Shown: piece after piece, positions 6,490 to 11,866 of the stretch | Numbering within the stretch: the stretch's first letter is position 1 | Layout: every line of letters begins with the position of its first letter | Virus record (IMG/VR): IMGVR_UViG_3300033182_000867 | Span: 1-21,970 of that record | From: a virus | Direction: 5' to 3' (one strand) | Length of the DNA: 21,970 nucleotides | Notes under the pieces: generated by a model | The model's database searches: none | The model's input: only the letters and a program-made list of their open reading frames with translations | What the model was told of the DNA's origin: nothing | Position numbers and translations under genes: made by a program

Positions 6490-6546
6490 GGTTGAACAAC
6501 CTGCACACAACCACTTGATTTCTGCCCCATTCTGTGTCATTATTAA
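6490..6546 (+). promoter_or_regulatory. possible promoter and short hairpin before the ligase-like gene
   Basis: GGTTG (6490-6494) pairs with CAACC (6497-6501) over a tiny loop. TTGATT (6515-6520) stands 17 bases before CATTAT (6538-6543), overlapped by TATTAA (6541-6546). No AGAGTCAA box is present and the ATG is at 6550, so the leader would be nearly absent. Weak. Confidence 0.3.
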
Positions 6547-6549
6547 ATC

Positions 6550-7455
6550 ATGAAAAACACGCATCTCCAACACCCCGAAGATTCTATCCTGACGGGTGAT
6601 CTTTCTGTCCTTGATTGGTTCCTCGCTGAGAGTGAACTTTCCGTGAAAATTGATGGTTCTCCTGCTATTGTTTGGGGAACAAATCCTGCAACTGGTAACT
6701 TTTTTGTCGGAACTAAATCTGTCTTCAATAAAGTAAAGATCAAAATCAATGAAACGCATGATGACATTGATCGCAACCATTCTGGGGTTGTTGCTGATAT
6801 ATTACACCATTGTTTTGATTGCCTTCCTGATTACGACGGGATTGTTCAAGGTGATTTTATTGGGTTTGGTGGTGATGATACTTTTTGCCCCAATACGATT
6901 ACTTACATTTTTGATGAAATAATTGACCAGAACATTATCATCGCACCTCATACATTCTATGATACTGTGACGGGTCAACTTAAGGATGCTTTTGTTATTG
7001 ACAAATCTTATCCTTTTGATGATACTGAGACCTGTAAGTTCGTGCAACCCCGTGCATGGCAGATTGATGAAGATTTTGAGGAGATTGTTGGTTTCGCTCG
7101 TCAAATGTCAATGCTGTGTGAGTTCATGAGTGACAAGCAATCACAGCAGATTCAGCAACAACTTAACAGCATCATTCGTGCTGGTTTGGATATTGATGAC
7201 CTGACGCTAGAAGCACTGGCATTTGTGAATGAAATCGACGTGAATGTATTGCGTTTGTGGTCTCTTGTCAAGTCAATCAAGGAGGATATGCTTTATCTCT
7301 GCCGTAATAATGGTCCTAAAGCATACATTGGCAACCGTCAATGTGGTGGCGAAGGTTATGTTCGCACCAACGATTATGGCATGTTCAAGTTAGTTAATCG
7401 TGAGCAATTCTCTCATGCAAACTTTAACAATGGTCGTTTTGCATGTGCCAACTGA
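6550..7455 (+). CDS. ligase-like covalent nucleotidyltransferase (putative RNA or DNA ligase family)
   Basis: The protein has 301 residues. It shows, in the right order, the motifs of the ligase/capping-enzyme superfamily: motif I SVKIDGSP (31-38) with K33 as the candidate AMP-accepting lysine; a Gly-rich VGTKSVF (53-59); motif III DGIVQGDFIG (96-105); motif IV GGEGYV (266-271); motif V MFKLVN (278-283) with K280. The spacing from motif III to IV is long because of an inserted helical region (about 165-255). Known family role: nucleotide transfer to a lysine, then to a nucleic-acid 5' end. Substrate (RNA, DNA or other) cannot be read from the sequence. It sits last in the helicase-nuclease-methylase run. 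Confidence 0.65.
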   Translation: MKNTHLQHPEDSILTGDLSVLDWFLAESELSVKIDGSPAIVWGTNPATGNFFVGTKSVFNKVKIKINETHDDIDRNHSGVVADILHHCFDCLPDYDGIVQGDFIGFGGDDTFCPNTITYIFDEIIDQNIIIAPHTFYDTVTGQLKDAFVIDKSYPFDDTETCKFVQPRAWQIDEDFEEIVGFARQMSMLCEFMSDKQSQQIQQQLNSIIRAGLDIDDLTLEALAFVNEIDVNVLRLWSLVKSIKEDMLYLCRNNGPKAYIGNRQCGGEGYVRTNDYGMFKLVNREQFSHANFNNGRFACAN

Positions 7456-7655
7456 TGAACACTTTCTCTATTGATGACCAACTGGTAATGATCATTGACC
7501 GTCTGAATAGTGCGATCAATGTTTGTTATGAAGCACCTGAAAATGAGGATCAAGGTTATCCTTATGCTACAGGATATTCGCGGTCTGCGATGACTGATGT
7601 AGCAAAAGATTTGAGTGCTATTGTTAAACAAATGCGAGAGGGAGTGGACGGTTGA
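7455..7655 (+). CDS. conserved small cyanophage protein (GYPYATGYSRSAM type)
   Basis: It has 66 residues from the ATG at 7455, which overlaps the previous stop as TGATG; an in-frame ATG at 7443 is less likely. The sequence DDQLVMIIDRLNSAINVCYE then GYPYATGYSRSAM is one I recognise from cyanophages, where it has no known function. It is helical at both ends. Its final codons are part of the hairpin at 7643-7669. Confidence 0.75.
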   Translation: MNTFSIDDQLVMIIDRLNSAINVCYEAPENEDQGYPYATGYSRSAMTDVAKDLSAIVKQMREGVDG

Positions 7656-7713
7656 GAGAACTGTCCACTATCGGTTGATTCGGTCTCGTTTTCGTGTATT
7701 CTATAAGAGTCAA
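7643..7713 (+). promoter_or_regulatory. intergenic cassette 5: 11-base-pair hairpin plus 19-base box
   Basis: A hairpin pairs 7643-7653 with 7659-7669 (AGTGGACGGTT with AACTGTCCACT, one G-U pair, loop GAGAG). TTGATT (7675-7680) lies 16 bases before TATTCT (7697-7702), the best -35 of the box-type promoters. Box TGTATTCTATAAGAGTCAA is at 7695-7713. The leader continues with AAGGGAAC-like purines before the ATG at 7725. Confidence 0.7.
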
Positions 7714-7724
7714 GGGAACACACC

Positions 7725-8111
7725 ATGACAGCAGTTTACTCAAACCCCACTCACATTCGCAACATCATGACTTTCTGTGCTCCACAATACAAGGCAGAAT
7801 ATCTCACTGAATGTTTGATCGAAGTGCTCAACAATCAGTGGAAGGTTGATTCTATTGAATCTGGTCGTTCTGTTTATACTCAACTTGAGTATGAAGTTGG
7901 TCGCAAATATATCAAAGTTTGGTCTTATCTTGTCGGTGATGAAGGAAGAATCAGGGGACGTTCTTGCTGGATGTTCGTTGATAAGAACTCTGGTGAATGT
8001 TACAAACCTGCATCATACAAAGCACCTGCAAAAGGTGTCCGTTATCTGATCACTCAACTGGCAGATAATCCTCACATTTGTGATGCTTACGGTTCGTTCC
8101 TGTATCTCTGA
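7725..8111 (+). CDS. conserved cyanophage protein of unknown function
   Basis: It has 128 residues. The stretch FVDKNSGECYKPASYKAPAK, then GVRYLITQL (near residues 84-112), is typical of a cyanophage family found in many genomes, without a known role. The protein is mixed alpha/beta, with no membrane segment. The start follows cassette 5 with a purine-rich leader. The stop overlaps the next ATG as TGATGA. Confidence 0.8.
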   Translation: MTAVYSNPTHIRNIMTFCAPQYKAEYLTECLIEVLNNQWKVDSIESGRSVYTQLEYEVGRKYIKVWSYLVGDEGRIRGRSCWMFVDKNSGECYKPASYKAPAKGVRYLITQLADNPHICDAYGSFLYL

Positions 8112-8374
8112 TGAACGATCTTTTCACTGACACTATCAACCAACTGAACAAACTTTCTATCTACAAACCGATGCAATTCCAAGTCACACAAATTGAGTTT
8201 GATTTTGAAGATTCTGCTTCCTATGATAAAGAACCAGGATATTTTCAGTCAATTATTGATGAAACTTTAGAAGGAGTTTGGGAAGCATCTGACGAGGAAG
8301 ATCTCATCGAAGAGATCACATGTGCGACAGGTTGGTGTGTTAAATCGATTGATTATCGTCACATTCTTAACTGA
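8111..8374 (+). CDS. acidic hypothetical protein
   Basis: It has 87 residues, strongly acidic in the middle (FDFEDSASYDKEPGYF, then SDEEDLIEEI), with two Cys residues near the end. Coupled to the previous gene by an overlapping start. No family is recognised. Confidence 0.7.
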   Translation: MNDLFTDTINQLNKLSIYKPMQFQVTQIEFDFEDSASYDKEPGYFQSIIDETLEGVWEASDEEDLIEEITCATGWCVKSIDYRHILN

Positions 8375-8379
8375 AAATC

Positions 8380-8574
8380 ATGAACACTGGTTACACTCTC
8401 AACCGAGTTAATTTCACTCAAGGTGAAGAAACTTGCATCCTACATTTCTTACGTCAAGCACAAGAATGTGGGTATCCAAGTAGTAATGAACCCTGGTATC
8501 CATACATTAACAGCATCATCCGAAAGTATTATGATTCTGATGTTAAGGAAGCACAGGAGTTTCAAACACTATGA
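8380..8574 (+). CDS. hypothetical protein, 64 residues
   Basis: It contains EETCILHFLRQAQECGYPSS, then NEPWYPYINSIIRKYYD. Probably helical. The start is an ATG five bases after the preceding stop, and the stop overlaps the next start as ATGA. I do not recognise a function. Confidence 0.7.
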   Translation: MNTGYTLNRVNFTQGEETCILHFLRQAQECGYPSSNEPWYPYINSIIRKYYDSDVKEAQEFQTL

Positions 8575-8717
8575 AATGGGAAGTTAAGTTGTACGTTGGT
8601 GGCAGAGTTTTCACTGAAGAAGTTTATGCCAGCAACTATCGTGATGCAAGAGAAACAGCAACTGCCCGCAATCCTAGGGCAAAGGTGATAGGCGTCAACC
8701 CAATTATCGGAGGTTAG
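8571..8717 (+). CDS. small conserved cyanophage protein (MKWEVKLYVGG type)
   Basis: It has 48 residues, MKWEVKLYVGGRVFTEEVYA followed by a helix (NYRDARETATARNP) and a final strand (AKVIGVNPII). This strand-helix-strand miniprotein is very common in cyanomyoviruses and I recognise it confidently as a family, but its role is not known. ATGA overlap with the gene before it. Confidence 0.8.
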   Translation: MKWEVKLYVGGRVFTEEVYASNYRDARETATARNPRAKVIGVNPIIGG

Positions 8718-8787
8718 CATCATTTAAGGTTTTTCCTGCATCGGGAACGGATTGGATGACCTAGAGAACCCGTCCTTCGGTCTCGTT

Positions 8788-8958
8788 ATGAAAAAAACCC
8801 AAACTAATATCAAAAACGGTATCAACCGATACCGCACGGGGTTTCGGGGTGCGGTATCTTATAGGAGTGGAGGGGAGACCCGCCCGCAATGCACCTTAAC
8901 AGTTGAATCCTATGCGTCTCAAGTTCTGGGAGCCCCGTCAAACCCTGACGGATGCTGA
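8788..8958 (+). CDS. possible small protein overlapping a hairpin-rich region
   Basis: A 56-residue frame (MKKTQTNIKNGINRYRTGFR ... TLTVESYASQVLGAPSNPDGC). The second half looks protein-like, but the frame has no visible ribosome binding site, overlaps the next gene by 47 bases, and covers the inverted repeats at 8819-8858, which would constrain it. It may instead be untranslated leader. Confidence 0.35.
   Translation: MKKTQTNIKNGINRYRTGFRGAVSYRSGGETRPQCTLTVESYASQVLGAPSNPDGC
8819..8858 (+). promoter_or_regulatory. competing inverted repeats in a GC-rich leader (attenuator-like)
   Basis: GGTATC (8819-8824) can pair with GATACC (8829-8834) over a 4-base loop. The same segment extended, GATACCGCAC (8829-8838), pairs perfectly with GTGCGGTATC (8849-8858). 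The two hairpins share one arm and so exclude each other. A purine-rich AGGAGTGGAGGGG follows (8863-8875), then a tiny frame of five codons (ATG at 8889). The layout resembles an attenuator or riboswitch expression platform, but no known class is recognised. Confidence 0.4.
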
Positions 8959-9097
8959 CCTGCCCACGATGTTGAAGATTCTTTACAATCGTGGCGATAT
9001 TGACATGGAATTTTACGAGATTCTGAATGAGACCTGTGAGTCTATTGAGGAACTTGCATGGATTATGAACAAGACTGAGCAGTATGCCAGTCTCTGA
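8912..9097 (+). CDS. acidic hypothetical protein, 61 residues
   Basis: The ATG at 8912 is preferred to a TTG at 8903. The protein (MRLKFWEPRQ ... LPTMLKILYNRGDIDMEFYE ... ELAWIMNKTEQYASL) is helical and acidic. It is the gene that would be controlled by the paired repeats upstream. I do not recognise its family. Confidence 0.65.
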   Translation: MRLKFWEPRQTLTDADLPTMLKILYNRGDIDMEFYEILNETCESIEELAWIMNKTEQYASL

Positions 9098-9106
9098 ACT
9101 GTACCC

Positions 9107-9151
9107 AATTCCCCCCACTGCGGGGGATTCCATGTATTCTATAAGAGTCAA
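9107..9151 (+). promoter_or_regulatory. intergenic cassette 6: C/G-run hairpin plus 19-base box
   Basis: TCCCCC (9110-9115) pairs with GGGGGA (9122-9127), with further weak pairing outside. The box TGTATTCTATAAGAGTCAA lies at 9133-9151, -10 TATTCT at 9135-9140. The hairpin occupies the place where a -35 would be, and no -35 sequence is visible. AAGGAG follows as a Shine-Dalgarno before the ATG at 9165. Confidence 0.65.
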
Positions 9152-9164
9152 AGGAGTTCACCCT

Positions 9165-9392
9165 ATGCAACTTACTTCCAAACGTCATTCTATGGTTGTT
9201 GAGTTTCGTCCACATTCCATTCTGACTGATAAGTTTGTCTACACTTTGAAGTTCAAAGGTGAAACTCAATCCATGCGATTGTTCAACAAAAAAGAGATGA
9301 TTGAAACTGTCAATTCTCGTCTGGACATTCATGGTTATCAGGTGACAGATTTCCTGACTGAACCACAACAATACATGCCCGCATCTTGCTGA
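9165..9392 (+). CDS. small conserved-type phage protein, unknown function
   Basis: It has 75 residues from the ATG at 9165, placed 8 bases after AAGGAG in the promoter leader. A longer frame from 9084 would read through hairpin and promoter and is rejected. The protein has strands (HSMVVEFRPHSI, KFVYTLKFKGETQSMRLF) then a helix. No domain is recognised. Confidence 0.7.
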   Translation: MQLTSKRHSMVVEFRPHSILTDKFVYTLKFKGETQSMRLFNKKEMIETVNSRLDIHGYQVTDFLTEPQQYMPASC

Positions 9393-9396
9393 GTTT

Positions 9397-9603
9397 ATGT
9401 CACTTATCAAATCTTATCTTCACACAAAAATGATGGACAACCTTGAAATGTTGACTGCCCGTGAACAACTCATGGAGGACATTGATTCTATTGTTGAATC
9501 ATATCAATGTGATGAAAACTTTGACATCAACGATTGTGATGACCGTGATGATTTAATCCGTGTTCTGTGTGATGCTGTCTGCAAAAACTTCCCCACTAAA
9601 TGA
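9397..9603 (+). CDS. acidic hypothetical protein, 68 residues
   Basis: Asp-rich in the middle (CDENFDINDCDDRDDLIRVL) and helical at the start (LEMLTAREQLMEDIDSIVES). The stop overlaps the next start as ATGA. Its function is unknown. Confidence 0.7.
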   Translation: MSLIKSYLHTKMMDNLEMLTAREQLMEDIDSIVESYQCDENFDINDCDDRDDLIRVLCDAVCKNFPTK

Positions 9604-9809
9604 CAATGACTAAAGACAACATCATCGACCGTGATGAACTCCAGGAAGCATATGTGAAATCAATTCTTGATGGAATGGATTGGAAAACTATGGAACAGTT
9701 TGTGTATGATACTCTGAATGATAATCTTGACAAGTACACTGTCGATGAATTGATTGAAGAGGTTGATGCTTACTATCCTGAACTTTTGGAGGAAGTTAGT
9801 GATGCTTGA
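9600..9809 (+). CDS. conserved acidic cyanophage protein (TKDNIIDRDELQEAYV type)
   Basis: It has 69 residues, or 67 from the ATG at 9606. TKDNIIDRDELQEAYVKSIL and the end LDKYTVDELIEEVDAYYPEL are typical of a small family seen in several cyanophages. Wholly helical and acidic, with no known function. Its 3' end overlaps the next gene, whose ribosome binding site GGAGG lies inside it. Confidence 0.75.
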   Translation: MTMTKDNIIDRDELQEAYVKSILDGMDWKTMEQFVYDTLNDNLDKYTVDELIEEVDAYYPELLEEVSDA

Positions 9810-9963
9810 GTTTCTGATAGCAACTGCAACAATCGTGGGTCAAGTTAATGTTACTCACGATTACATTCAGACCGACTATCTTACAACAACTGGTGAGATA
9901 GTTACTGTCACTCAGTTCGATGAGACTTTGGGTCTTAATAGTAAAGAAAGGGGAGGTTGTTGA
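9802..9963 (+). CDS. small protein with hydrophobic N-terminus
   Basis: It has 53 residues from the ATG at 9802, 8 bases after GGAGGAAG (9788-9795). This start is far better supported than the in-frame ATG at 9754. The N-terminus MLEFLIATATIVGQV is hydrophobic and could be a short signal or membrane anchor, though it lacks positive residues. The remainder is polar (TTTGEIVTVTQFDETLG). Confidence 0.55.
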   Translation: MLEFLIATATIVGQVNVTHDYIQTDYLTTTGEIVTVTQFDETLGLNSKERGGC

Positions 9964-9981
9964 ACCAGTTGACAAGGTGGC

Positions 9982-10029
9982 ACATGATTCTGGCACAACG
10001 GTCAGAATCATGTATTCTATAAGAGTCAA
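9982..10029 (+). promoter_or_regulatory. intergenic cassette 7: 11-base-pair palindrome merging into 19-base box
   Basis: ACATGATTCTG (9982-9992) pairs perfectly with CAGAATCATGT (10003-10013). The right arm's last bases are the first bases of box TGTATTCTATAAGAGTCAA (10011-10029); the -10 TATTCT is 10013-10018. No run of T follows the hairpin, so it is not a standard terminator. AAAGGAAC precedes the ATG at 10041. Confidence 0.7.
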
Positions 10030-10040
10030 AGGAACACACC

Positions 10041-10277
10041 ATGAACAACACAAACGTCATCACTTTCCGTCAAGCACTCAACATTCTTGAAGAACAGTTT
10101 GATGCAACTTACCGTGGCATTTCTACGGTAAAAGAGATGTCTACTGATCTCATCTCTGCTATTAGTTTTGAGGGTGAAAATCCCGAGACTGTTTATCACA
10201 ATTTTGAGACTAAAGTTGGTCCGAATACTATTGTCAAGGATGATCAAATTATCAAACTTGCTCTTCACTATGTTTGA
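10041..10277 (+). CDS. hypothetical protein, 78 residues
   Basis: It begins MNNTNVITFRQALNILEEQF, then a mixed region (TVYHNFETKVGPNTIVKDDQ). The AAGGAA in the leader 8 bases upstream supports the start. Followed after 2 bases by another small gene. No family is recognised. Confidence 0.7.
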   Translation: MNNTNVITFRQALNILEEQFDATYRGISTVKEMSTDLISAISFEGENPETVYHNFETKVGPNTIVKDDQIIKLALHYV

Positions 10278-10279
10278 TC

Positions 10280-10444
10280 ATGAATAAAAAGACACAACAA
10301 CATCTCTCAATCCCCGAGAATCGCATCAACTATTCTTTTCACTTTCTTGACAATTTCAATGATACTTTTGTTGACTACAAAAAGTGTTATGATGCGATAG
10401 CAAAATGGTCTGACAGACTTGACACTTCGGAGGCACACTTTTGA
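10280..10444 (+). CDS. small hypothetical protein, 54 residues
   Basis: The frame MNKKTQQHLSIPENRINYSF continues HFLDNFNDTFVDYKKCYDAI and ends KWSDRLDTSEAHF. It fits the spacing of the operon (two bases after the previous stop). The end of the gene overlaps another short open frame, so a frameshift or a short overlapping gene is possible. Confidence 0.55.
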   Translation: MNKKTQQHLSIPENRINYSFHFLDNFNDTFVDYKKCYDAIAKWSDRLDTSEAHF

Positions 10445-10499
10445 TGAAGTAACTGAAGAGCAACTTATGCTGCTTCAACAAGAATTAACGGAGGTTTGA
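10419..10499 (+). CDS. possible tiny overlapping frame or frameshifted tail
   Basis: Twenty-six codons from TTG at 10419, LTLRRHTFDEVTEEQLMLLQ then QELTEV. It looks like coding sequence and ends 2 bases before the next ATG, but it lacks an ATG and overlaps the previous gene by 26 bases. It may be the original tail of that gene after a one-base change, or a separate mini-gene. Confidence 0.25.
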   Translation: MTLRRHTFDEVTEEQLMLLQQELTEV

Positions 10500-10501
10500 A
10501 A

Positions 10502-10870
10502 ATGTTATTTGTCTCAGGTAAATCCCCCCATCTCAATCTTACTCACAGTGTGTATGAGTTCTTTACAACCAAATATGAGATTGACAGTGATGTTGAAGTA
10601 TTTCACACTGACCTAAGTGATGATAATGCTTTTGGATTCACTGAGGTCAACGGTGATGAGCAATTCATCCAGATCCACAGCAAATTGAGTGAAAAAGATT
10701 ATGTTATCACTTTGCTCCATGAACTTGTCCACGTCGTGCAAAACGAGCAAGGACTGATTGACGATGATGAGAGAGAACAACAAGCATATGATTTAGAGGG
10801 AGTTCTTTATAGTGAGTTTCTCCACAGTAGTGAACAACAATGTGTGCCACAAGTTCTAGTGTCACAATAA
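10502..10870 (+). CDS. small zincin-like metalloprotease domain protein (HExxH)
   Basis: It has 122 residues. The helix YVITLLHELVHVVQNEQGLI carries HELVH (73-77), the zinc site of zincin metallopeptidases. A downstream acidic helix, DDDEREQQAYDLE (87-99), can supply the third ligand (E92 or E99), as in ImmA/IrrE- or SprT-like phage proteins. The N-terminal half is strand-rich, as expected for the minimal zincin fold. No secretion signal. The start has GGAGG 8 bases upstream (10490-10494). The substrate is unknown; in related minimal domains it is often a regulator or DNA-bound protein. Confidence 0.65.
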   Translation: MLFVSGKSPHLNLTHSVYEFFTTKYEIDSDVEVFHTDLSDDNAFGFTEVNGDEQFIQIHSKLSEKDYVITLLHELVHVVQNEQGLIDDDEREQQAYDLEGVLYSEFLHSSEQQCVPQVLVSQ

Positions 10871-10913
10871 ATGAGCACAACCTTTAATTTGATGTATTGT
10901 TATCTCAAGTCAA
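10843..10913 (+). promoter_or_regulatory. intergenic cassette 8: imperfect hairpin plus diverged box
   Basis: TGTGCCAC (10843-10850) and GTGTCACA (10859-10866) pair at seven of eight positions. The next bases (10863-10883) are repeated exactly at 11775-11795. A diverged box follows, TGTATTGT (10893-10900) with AAGTCAA at 10907-10913. AAAGGAAC precedes the ATG at 10926. Confidence 0.55.
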
Positions 10914-10925
10914 AGGAACACAATC

Positions 10926-11153
10926 ATGACTGCATCATTCACTGACGAACAGATCAATGCCCTTTGTTATCAACCTTATTGGTACAATATGGGACTGGAT
11001 GATCGTATCACACTGCAAGCAATTCTTGAGGAGTACATTGAAGCAAACACCGATGATATGCTTGCCAGTGATGCTAAACACCTTCTGGAGATTGTCCAGA
11101 ATCCTATCTTCAAAAGGTATAAAGATGTGATTCATTGTGGAGTTTCTCATTGA
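10926..11153 (+). CDS. conserved cyanophage protein, unknown function
   Basis: It has 75 residues. It begins MTASFTDEQINALCYQPYWY and continues with acidic helices, LDDRITLQAILEEYIEANTD. I have seen this kind of protein in cyanophage early operons and know no function. The start is supported by AAAGGAA about 8 bases upstream. Confidence 0.7.
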   Translation: MTASFTDEQINALCYQPYWYNMGLDDRITLQAILEEYIEANTDDMLASDAKHLLEIVQNPIFKRYKDVIHCGVSH

Positions 11154-11158
11154 AAATC

Positions 11159-11344
11159 ATGACTGCATTTGTAACACCAAAATCCAAAAAAGCAAAAAAC
11201 AGGTTTTCTAATTTGATGCAAAATCAACCCGAATGTGTGATTGAACAGAACAAAGGTGATCGGGTGTTTCTAACATCTGCCAATGGTAAAAATCATTTCT
11301 GGGTATCACTTATTGATGATAAAGATTGGGAGGTTGAGTTCTAA
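11159..11344 (+). CDS. conserved small cyanophage protein (KSKKAKNRFSNLM type)
   Basis: It has 61 residues from the ATG at 11159, five bases after the previous stop. FVTPKSKKAKNRFSNLMQNQ then GDRVFLTSANGKNHFWVSLI: a basic N-terminal helix and a beta hairpin. The family is widespread in cyanomyoviruses and uncharacterised. The basic start could bind nucleic acid (inference). Confidence 0.8.
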   Translation: MTAFVTPKSKKAKNRFSNLMQNQPECVIEQNKGDRVFLTSANGKNHFWVSLIDDKDWEVEF

Positions 11345-11350
11345 AGAATC

Positions 11351-11408
11351 TGTGCCAATAGTTCTAGTGGCACAAACATTCACCAAAACAGATTAAATCC
11401 TGTATTGT
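11351..11408 (+). promoter_or_regulatory. intergenic cassette 9: TGTGCCA hairpin plus TGTATTGT
   Basis: TGTGCCA (11351-11357) pairs perfectly with TGGCACA (11368-11374). TGTATTGT follows at 11401-11408, as in cassettes 8 and 10; TATTGT would be the -10. The AGTCAA part is not preserved. The next ATG is at 11438. Confidence 0.5.
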
Positions 11409-11437
11409 ATCAACAGTTGAAACTTCAATCTTTCATC

Positions 11438-11725
11438 ATGACTAATTCAACCTTTGTTTGTGTATTGTTTGGGCAGGAAAGTTCAAACAAGTGGTGGAAC
11501 ATTGAAGAGAAGGGATTTGCTTCTGAAAGTAATGCTCAGAAGCATGGATTAGAGATGATGAAGTGTGTTGGAGTTTTAGGGTTTGCAGTATTTGAATCAA
11601 ACGATTATTCATGGAGACCATGTTTCTCTTCTTCTTTACTTCCTAAAGAACATTCTATGGGACACGATGGAAGGGATGGATTTTTTGTTCGATATCCTGA
11701 AAAAATTGTTCTTATTGAAGCATGA
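11438..11725 (+). CDS. hypothetical protein, 95 residues
   Basis: From the ATG at 11438; an in-frame ATG at 11405 falls inside the -10 region. The protein begins MTNSTFVCVLFGQESSNKWW, contains EKGFASESNAQKHGLEMMKC, and ends RYPEKIVLIEA. It looks like a small alpha/beta fold. No family is recognised. Confidence 0.65.
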   Translation: MTNSTFVCVLFGQESSNKWWNIEEKGFASESNAQKHGLEMMKCVGVLGFAVFESNDYSWRPCFSSSLLPKEHSMGHDGRDGFFVRYPEKIVLIEA

Positions 11726-11754
11726 CAATTTTACCCTAGAAAATGTAAAGATTG

Positions 11755-11812
11755 TGTGCCACAAATACAAGTGGCACAATAAATGAGCACAACCTATAAA
11801 ATGATGTATTGT
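11755..11812 (+). promoter_or_regulatory. intergenic cassette 10: perfect TGTGCCAC hairpin plus TGTATTGT
   Basis: TGTGCCAC (11755-11762) pairs with GTGGCACA (11771-11778). The 21 bases 11775-11795 are identical to 10863-10883. TATTGT at 11807-11812 is the likely -10; TATAAA at 11795-11800 is an alternative. Leader of about 55 bases includes a run of ten C. Confidence 0.55.
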
Positions 11813-11842
11813 GTAGAAGTGGTCAAGAGAGACCACAACATT

Positions 11843-11852
11843 CCCCCCCCCC
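11843..11852 (+). repeat. run of ten C in the leader of the next gene
   Basis: Ten C in a row lie between the promoter (11807) and the ATG at 11867. This is the longest G/C run seen in the window. It is either a slippage-prone site or an error-prone position in the assembly. Confidence 0.9.
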
Positions 11853-11866
11853 AAACATTTCTGATC

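Noticed and set aside
8739-8800. Possible glutamine (glnA) riboswitch near the GC-rich leader
   Set aside because: On the minus strand GACCGAAGGA resembles the end of that class, but the rest of the conserved core and its pairing are missing and the strand would be opposite to all genes.
8899-8912. AGTTGAATCC as the T-arm of a tRNA
   Set aside because: No acceptor stem, anticodon arm or CCA-adjacent pairing could be built around it; no other tRNA-like cloverleaf was found in the window.
11783-11866. Upstream ATG extending the gene at 11867
   Set aside because: The extension runs through the promoter -10 and the C run, and the conserved family starts at MRKIEQQM (11867).
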